In this document: one piece after another, positions 58,753-64,000 of the stretch | Position numbering within the stretch: the first letter of the stretch is position 1 | Layout: the number at the start of each line of letters is the position of its first letter | Origin: Leptoclinus maculatus | Lineage: Eukaryota > Chordata > Actinopteri > Perciformes > Stichaeidae | Length of the DNA stretch: 64,000 nucleotides | Reading direction: 5' to 3' | Assembly: GCA_032191485.1 (NCBI GenBank) | Contig: JAVDOI010000002.1 | Location: 7,147,577-7,211,576 of the forward strand | Notes under the pieces: generated by a model | Seen by the model: only the letters and a program-made list of their open reading frames with translations | What the model was told of the DNA's origin: nothing | Database searches by the model: none | Position numbers and translations under genes: made by a program

Positions 58753-61700
58753 CACACACACACACGTCGATCAGATGGCCATCTTGTACAGTAGTGAACA
58801 GATCAGGAACAGATAAAAACTGTCTACTTGGCCACGGTGCTATAGTGATTTCAAAGTCTCATGTTGAGCCGCAGTACAAGGTTTTTACAGCAACCTGTAA
58901 GCTTTTGGTTCAGCTGAGTTTTCACTGACTTGCTAAAAAAAAGCTTTGAGGTCTGCTTTAAAAAAAATAAAAGGTTGAAGAGTGATGTGTGAAGGGTGTG
59001 ATAATCCACCTCTCAGTGCGTGCAGCTCAAAGTAGTAAACATCTGGCTTCACAGTGAATACTTGAGGATTGTAAATGCTGGCTAAAGGTTGATGGTAAAA
59101 ACAGCCATTTAGTTAAACTATAGTCATCTGTAAATGGCTTTATTACACACAGTCAAGTCTGCTCCACTTTTACACAATGTGGGGTTAAGGCACTGTACTA
59201 CACCTGACAGGCCTAATAGCAATAGTACCGGTGATACCACTCAATGTCAGTGTAACAGGATTGCACGGAGGACAAGGAAAGTAGTGTCAGCACAGCAATC
59301 AAAGGCAAGAGTCAGAGCAGCTGCTACCAGGGTCATCAATTACACAAACTCAAAGTCACACAAACAAAGCAGAAAATCTAGCTCAGTCAGGAGCCTCATT
59401 ACCAAACTAGAAAAATCTAAACTATCTCCGCCCCGGGCCGCTATAGCAGACTTATCGGTTCCAACTGCATCCAACACACTGGAGATGTTGGGGAGACTCC
59501 TCTCCTCTCTCAGCATCTCACAAGATCAGCTTCCCTGATTGTCTTTTGTTCACCTCCCTGATAAGGAGATCAGCTCCAGGTGTGTCTCTTTCTCATCTGG
59601 CTGGAATGTAGGTGCCTTAACGCCCTGCCCCTCAGCCCCTTACAGGCAGCCTGCAGTGCTGATAATGTGTTTTTGTTTTATTAAAGCTTTACTGGATCAT
59701 GGGGGCGTGCAGTTCCAGGGAATATCCAGCCCCGGGCTTCAAGCCAGCACCCAGCTCTGATATCAATAATGCATTTAAAGACAACACAGAAAACAAAGAA
59801 AAAAAAGAATTATGTATTTTATATTTTGGAGGATTGATGTCATCGATGTGGTTTTCTGGGCAATGATGACCTGAATTCATGTGACATTTAGGAGAAAAAA
59901 AAAGAGGAAGTGGTGTGAACTATTCTGGTAGCTGAGAGGATGGAACATACTCGCGTACCATTTCATTTAGCACTTCTAGCACTTGTTGCTTCTCATTTAA
60001 GACAAGGCCGGAGACATCAGTGTGAGGATACAGAAGTTTAGTGCGTGAATTAATTTGTGGTCAAACTTTGCATTGTAAATATATACTGAGGACAGAAATA
60101 AACAGGGGGTTTTGCAGTCATGATAAGTCTGTAAACCCTTGATATAAATGTGTTGCCCTTATTTCGTGCATCTGACTTATTGGGTCTTGGGTTCTGTTTA
60201 GTCGGTTTCTTTTTTTATTTTGAATTTCCCTGCCTCTTGTGTCTTGTGTCCACTTCACTTCCCGCCTGTGTGAATGTCTGCACCGCCCCTGATTGAATCC
60301 TCCTGTGTCTAGTCACCTGCACCTCCCCAGTGTATTTAAACCCTGTGTGTCCCCTGTCTCAGTTTCGGTTTGTCTGTTCTGCCCTGCTATGCTTCCCGGT
60401 ATGGTCCCGCCTATCATGTTTGTTTTCTAATTACCTCATCCTGTTTTGCCCGTTCCTTGTATTCCTTGTTTTTTTATTGTTACACATTGTTGGACTCCCC
60501 TGCTCTGCAAGTTTTTGTTTGTTTATTAAAATCACAGTCAAACATCCTTCTGCGTTTGGGTCCATCCCCTGCTACCATTTATGTTTAAACCCTGACCGAC
60601 TTCTCACCTCTTTCCAGGGTCTGTTGACCTCTCCGCTCGTAAACGCGTGGATCCCCCCGTCTTCGTAGAGCCACTGCAAGACTGCTGCGTGGACGAAGGA
60701 AATTACATCACACTGCGGGGGGTTCTCGCCGGAAGTCAGCCCATCAAAGTGTCGTGGTTGCACAATGGTGAGATGGGACAATTAACACCGATACAGCACA
60801 TTAGATAAACAAAAGCAGCAAGAACTCTCATTTGGTTTTCAAACAGGTCCTTATCTGACCGATTAACCCTCTTGAACTCTTACATTTTGCCTCATGGCTG
60901 TACATTTTGCAAACTAAATCAACTCCGTGGGACGTTTCCCATGACTGTGTTCTGTTTGTGCTTGCTCCGACCCAATGATGCTAATGTTCCTACTGTACGT
61001 TCTTATGTCATGTCACTTATACATCAAATGGCAACTTTCTAGTTGTCTTTTGCCTAATTGTCTACACATTTCTTCCTAACTCAGCCTGACTATTTGGTAT
61101 TTCTGGAGACTTTGGGATGTTTTTTTACTATTAAAAACACAAGTCTGGGTTTGACCAATGCCCGGCCAGACGGCAAGCATTTGTACCGACAGGGTTCGAG
61201 AGGTATCTGGCTTCTCCTGTCAGCCCTTCCTCTCTTCCCTGGCTTTTCATGGCTCTTTCTTGCACATGACACCGGCGGAAGAGAGAGAGAGTTTCTAGTT
61301 TGTTTGTTTGCTCCTATGGGCAGGTGAAGTGGCCCGTTTTGGGATTCCTTCCTTCAATGGCAGGGAGGCGAGTTTTGCAGTGAGTGAGTGCTTGCCAGAA
61401 GACGCTGGCGCCTACACCTGTTTGGCGGAGAACAGCGCAGGAAAGACGTCCTGCTGCGCCGCTGTGTTCGTCAGAGGTGAGGGAGACACTGGGACACACT
61501 CGTCATGAGTTTGATTACAACAAAGTCTGCTGCTGGTTTTGAACTTTGCCTCTTGCAAGTTGTAATGCAATAGGAGTTTCATTTCGGATCCGTCTCTTCT
61601 CCTCTTCCTCTTTCTGACAACCGATCCAGACTTTGAAACTATCTGCGGCGTGCAGCATCGCGTCTCAGATGTCCAAACTTCTGCTTCCAAGAGCATTGTG

Positions 61701-64000
61701 GAGAATGGAAGGTCACCACAGTCTCCCAAAGGCGAGCTGCAGAAGTTCAAAGAATCTGTTTGTACTTCCCCAGCAGGCTCTAAGCTTAGCCCAGTCTCAA
61801 CTCCAAGAGGTAATCAGATAAATACTCATATCTCATATCGATACAAAGGATTTCATCATTCTTGATATTTTAGGAGTCGATATAACGATACAATACAGAG
61901 CAGCTTCCTTCCTTCCCTATACACCAGGAAATATCTTAAAACCATTGTTTTAACTTCTTCAGGATGTCCATGTCTTATTTATACATAAATAGTTAACGCA
62001 CCATTTCCCGTGTGTGTCTGATTGGTTGTCGGGCAACATGTGAACCAGTCAGGGATCATGCAGGACTTCCATAACAGTGATACACCCACTAGAGGTTCTC
62101 GGTCCCAAGTGAACACCATGTAGGGAAGTGCACAGTGCACAGTACAGTAAAACTCTGTAGACTGATAGCCGTAGAACAGAAGAGCAGAGCCCCGCCTCTA
62201 TCCCACTAAAACCTACCTGCGCTTCACCTGTCTCTGCAGAAGTCATCCCAAAGAAGAGAGCCAACTCGGGGACAGGTGAGAAAAACTTTTCTCCTCTCTG
62301 ACAAATGACAAAGCAATGCACCTGTCTTTCTGTTTGTCATCATTCACTGCTATATTGTCTGACTTCTGCTTGTTCATTTTAATGCTATTTATTCATTAGA
62401 GTCAGTTTTTGTGTGTTTGAGTTGCTTCTGGTGCTGCTGTGGTTTGCCCTGGAGGAGCTACACCTTTTTTTGGCCTTTGTTCTTGATATAATGTTGTCTG
62501 GCTCTAAGCTATTGTGCTCCACTATACTGGGGAACTTGACCTTAGGGTGTAGGCTGCAACAATAAAAGCATGAACGGCTTATATAATGTCTGAACTTCTG
62601 CTAGGAGTGCACAGGATATGTAATACTGCTTTTTATGGTTTTATGAATTAGATATAAGTGATGTCTAGAGCTTGAGAGGCAATCATTTAGAACGCCTAGA
62701 ACAGTAAAGCCTTTTTAAAAGTCAACTTTATCAGATTGTCTCTAGTCAAATTCCCCATCCTGATGCCACAGTATTTGAATACTGATAGCTTGAGGGTTGA
62801 TATTGACTGCAGCTCTCATATGGAATTTTCCATACTAATGTAAATGTATGGTAACGTTATATCACAAGAATACAGTACAGACTTCAAATGTGTGTTTGTT
62901 CCTTTTTCAGGACATTTGTCTAAGTAAAGATATCTGAGTGTGAAACCTTTTGAACTGAAATGCAACAGGTGAACTAGATTAACATTGTTTAACACACTTG
63001 GGTACACAAGAACTGGATGTACTTGTTTGGAGTAGGTCATCTATGTTTTGCTTGTGTTTCCAGTTGAGACACTTGGTCTTCTGTACGCTACAATAATAAG
63101 GGTCTCGGGGGAAGTGACACACTTCCAGTCTTGGCGTACAACACTAACTACCGATTATGTAATCCCACAGCACTAACTCTGTCTTTATCTCACACTCACA
63201 CACTGGACAGTTTCCTTTCCAGTTTAAAGGTTTCAGGCCTTAAACCGGACCGAGAGTCAAAACACTCAATTCTTTTTTAAATTTGATTTGCAGGTGCAGC
63301 ATTACATTTCGAAAACCCTCCACAGCACCTCGAGGTGAAGGTTGGACAAACTGCACGAGTGACGTGCTTTTTCACCGGCATTCCTCCTGTAGTGTCGTGT
63401 TGGATCAGACTCAAAGAACAGGTGTAATTTTAAGCCTAATTTACAAAGTATGCACTTTCTGCAATCTCATCTTTATTTCTCTCCGTATTAACCTGTCTGT
63501 ATGTCTCTCTCTCTGCAGATAGTGGATGGTCCAGAGCTGTGGGCAGAAAGCACTGATAGGAGCAGCACACTGGTCATAGCAGAGGCTAAACCACAGCACG
63601 CGGGCCGCTACGCTGTCGTAGTGAAGGACCGCAGGAGCTCAGCAGAGCACACGCTCACCATCTCTGTCATAGGTAAGGCAACAACAACAACACACACTCT
63701 GCAGCATCTGGACCATGAAGCAAGTTTGCAGTTACTTGAGTTCGTCATTCATTATCATCCTACCCAGAGAGGCCTCAGCCTCCGGCCTCCTGTCCCGTGG
63801 TCTCCCTCGTATCTCCCAAAAGCCTTGTGCTGTCCTGGTCCGGACCCTGTTACGACGGCGGCAGCGCCGTCCTGGGTTACGTGGTCGAGGTAAAGAACCA
63901 AGGACGTGTTGGGTCTGGGGATTGGAGCGAGCTCACTGCCCAGTGTAAGAGCACCTCATACAGAGTGTGCTCCGGGCTGCAGCCTCCTCGGGAATACTGT
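58156..64000 (+). CDS. Myosin light chain kinase-like protein (mylk5-type), 5' part, truncated by the window edge
   Basis: Eight exons join in frame: 58156-58273, 60618-60767, 61324-61476, 61630-61809, 62240-62275, 63294-63421, 63519-63672 and 63768 to the edge. They give 384 residues. Most introns are phase 1. Exon 1 encodes MNGEGSEQRYVSTFRMHIRP, resembling MYLK N-termini. Exons 2-3 form an I-set Ig domain (about residues 50-140; VSWLHNG, EDAGAYTCLAENSAG). Exons 4-5 are a Ser/Lys-rich linker. Exons 6-7 form a second Ig domain (about 213-306). Exon 8 begins an FN3 domain (PQPPASCPVV, SWSGPCYDGGSAVLGYVVEV). Ig-Ig-FN3 before a kinase is the MYLK layout, but the kinase itself lies outside the window. 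MYLK phosphorylates myosin regulatory light chain under Ca/calmodulin control. Each Ig domain shows only one of the two usual cysteines: the B-strand position of Ig1 is not Cys, and the F-strand position of Ig2 is Val. The exact paralogue is uncertain. Confidence 0.85.
58645..58765 (+). repeat. (CA)n microsatellite in MYLK-like intron 1
   Basis: About 120 nt of CA repeat with a few CG and CT interruptions. Confidence 0.95.
59134..59538 (+). other. 134-codon open frame inside intron 1 of the MYLK-like gene
   Basis: The open frame is uninterrupted and ends in TGA. Its protein is Ser/Lys/Arg-rich with a moderately protein-like composition (RKVVSAQQSKARVRAAATRV, LEKSKLSPPRAAIADLSV, TLEMLGRLLSSLSI). 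No homopolymer or microsatellite creates it. An ATTAAA follows at about 59680. I do not recognise it. It could be an alternative terminal exon, a retroelement relic or chance. Confidence 0.25.
60190..60560 (+). repeat. Dispersed-repeat-like block in MYLK-like intron 1 (possible LTR fragment)
   Basis: A pyrimidine-rich block contains a TATA-like TATTTAAACCCTGTGTGTCC near 60334 followed by runs such as CCCCTGTCTCAGTTTCGG, then ATTAAA at about 60525 and CTGCGTTTGGGTCC. This arrangement resembles teleost LTR-like repeats from memory. No matching partner or target-site duplication was found in the window. Confidence 0.35.

Overview
The window reads as genomic DNA of a ray-finned fish, probably a spiny-rayed (percomorph) teleost. 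The evidence is compact multi-exon vertebrate genes with canonical splice sites, very dense (CA/GT)n, (GA/TC)n and (AT)n microsatellites, many long poly-G/poly-C tracts, and several dispersed repeats resembling common teleost elements. There are no operons, ribosome binding sites, CRISPR arrays or phage-like genes.

Layout. Positions 1-33,992 show no convincing protein-coding gene. This stretch holds microsatellites, remnants of DNA transposons (a palindromic element with an abutting hAT transposase relic at 1.5-2.7 kb, a second copy of the palindrome at 10.3-10.7 kb, a MITE at 26.9-27.3 kb), LINE- and LTR-like debris near 14-16.5 kb, and several homeodomain-motif-rich blocks that may be regulatory. 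Then come ccdc43 (33,993-36,372, +), meioc (41,684-37,979, -, tail-to-tail with ccdc43) and the single-exon Wnt receptor gene fzd2 (43,224-44,852, +, divergent from meioc). CCDC43, MEIOC and FZD2 are also neighbours on human 17q21.31, so this is conserved vertebrate microsynteny. Downstream of fzd2 is the 3' part of an uncharacterised multicopy fish gene family (47,677-50,159, +). After a stretch of about 8 kb without genes comes the 5' part of a myosin light chain kinase-like gene (from 58,156, +) that runs off the right edge.

The genes do not form one pathway: FZD2 is a Wnt receptor, MEIOC a germ-cell meiotic-entry factor, CCDC43 a small widely conserved coiled-coil protein, and MYLK-like proteins are Ig/FN3/kinase proteins of actomyosin. 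Exon models were built by hand from reading frame, splice-site and phase continuity. The most interesting observation is that two consecutive ccdc43 introns both carry minor-spliceosome (U12-type) signals, one of them AT-AC, and they flank a 47-nt exon. Other observations are a last meioc intron half made of microsatellite, a diverged tandem duplication in the probable meioc 3' UTR, nearly abutting convergent polyadenylation signals, and a 134-codon open frame inside intron 1 of the MYLK-like gene. Repeat family assignments rest on memory and visible termini, not on a search.
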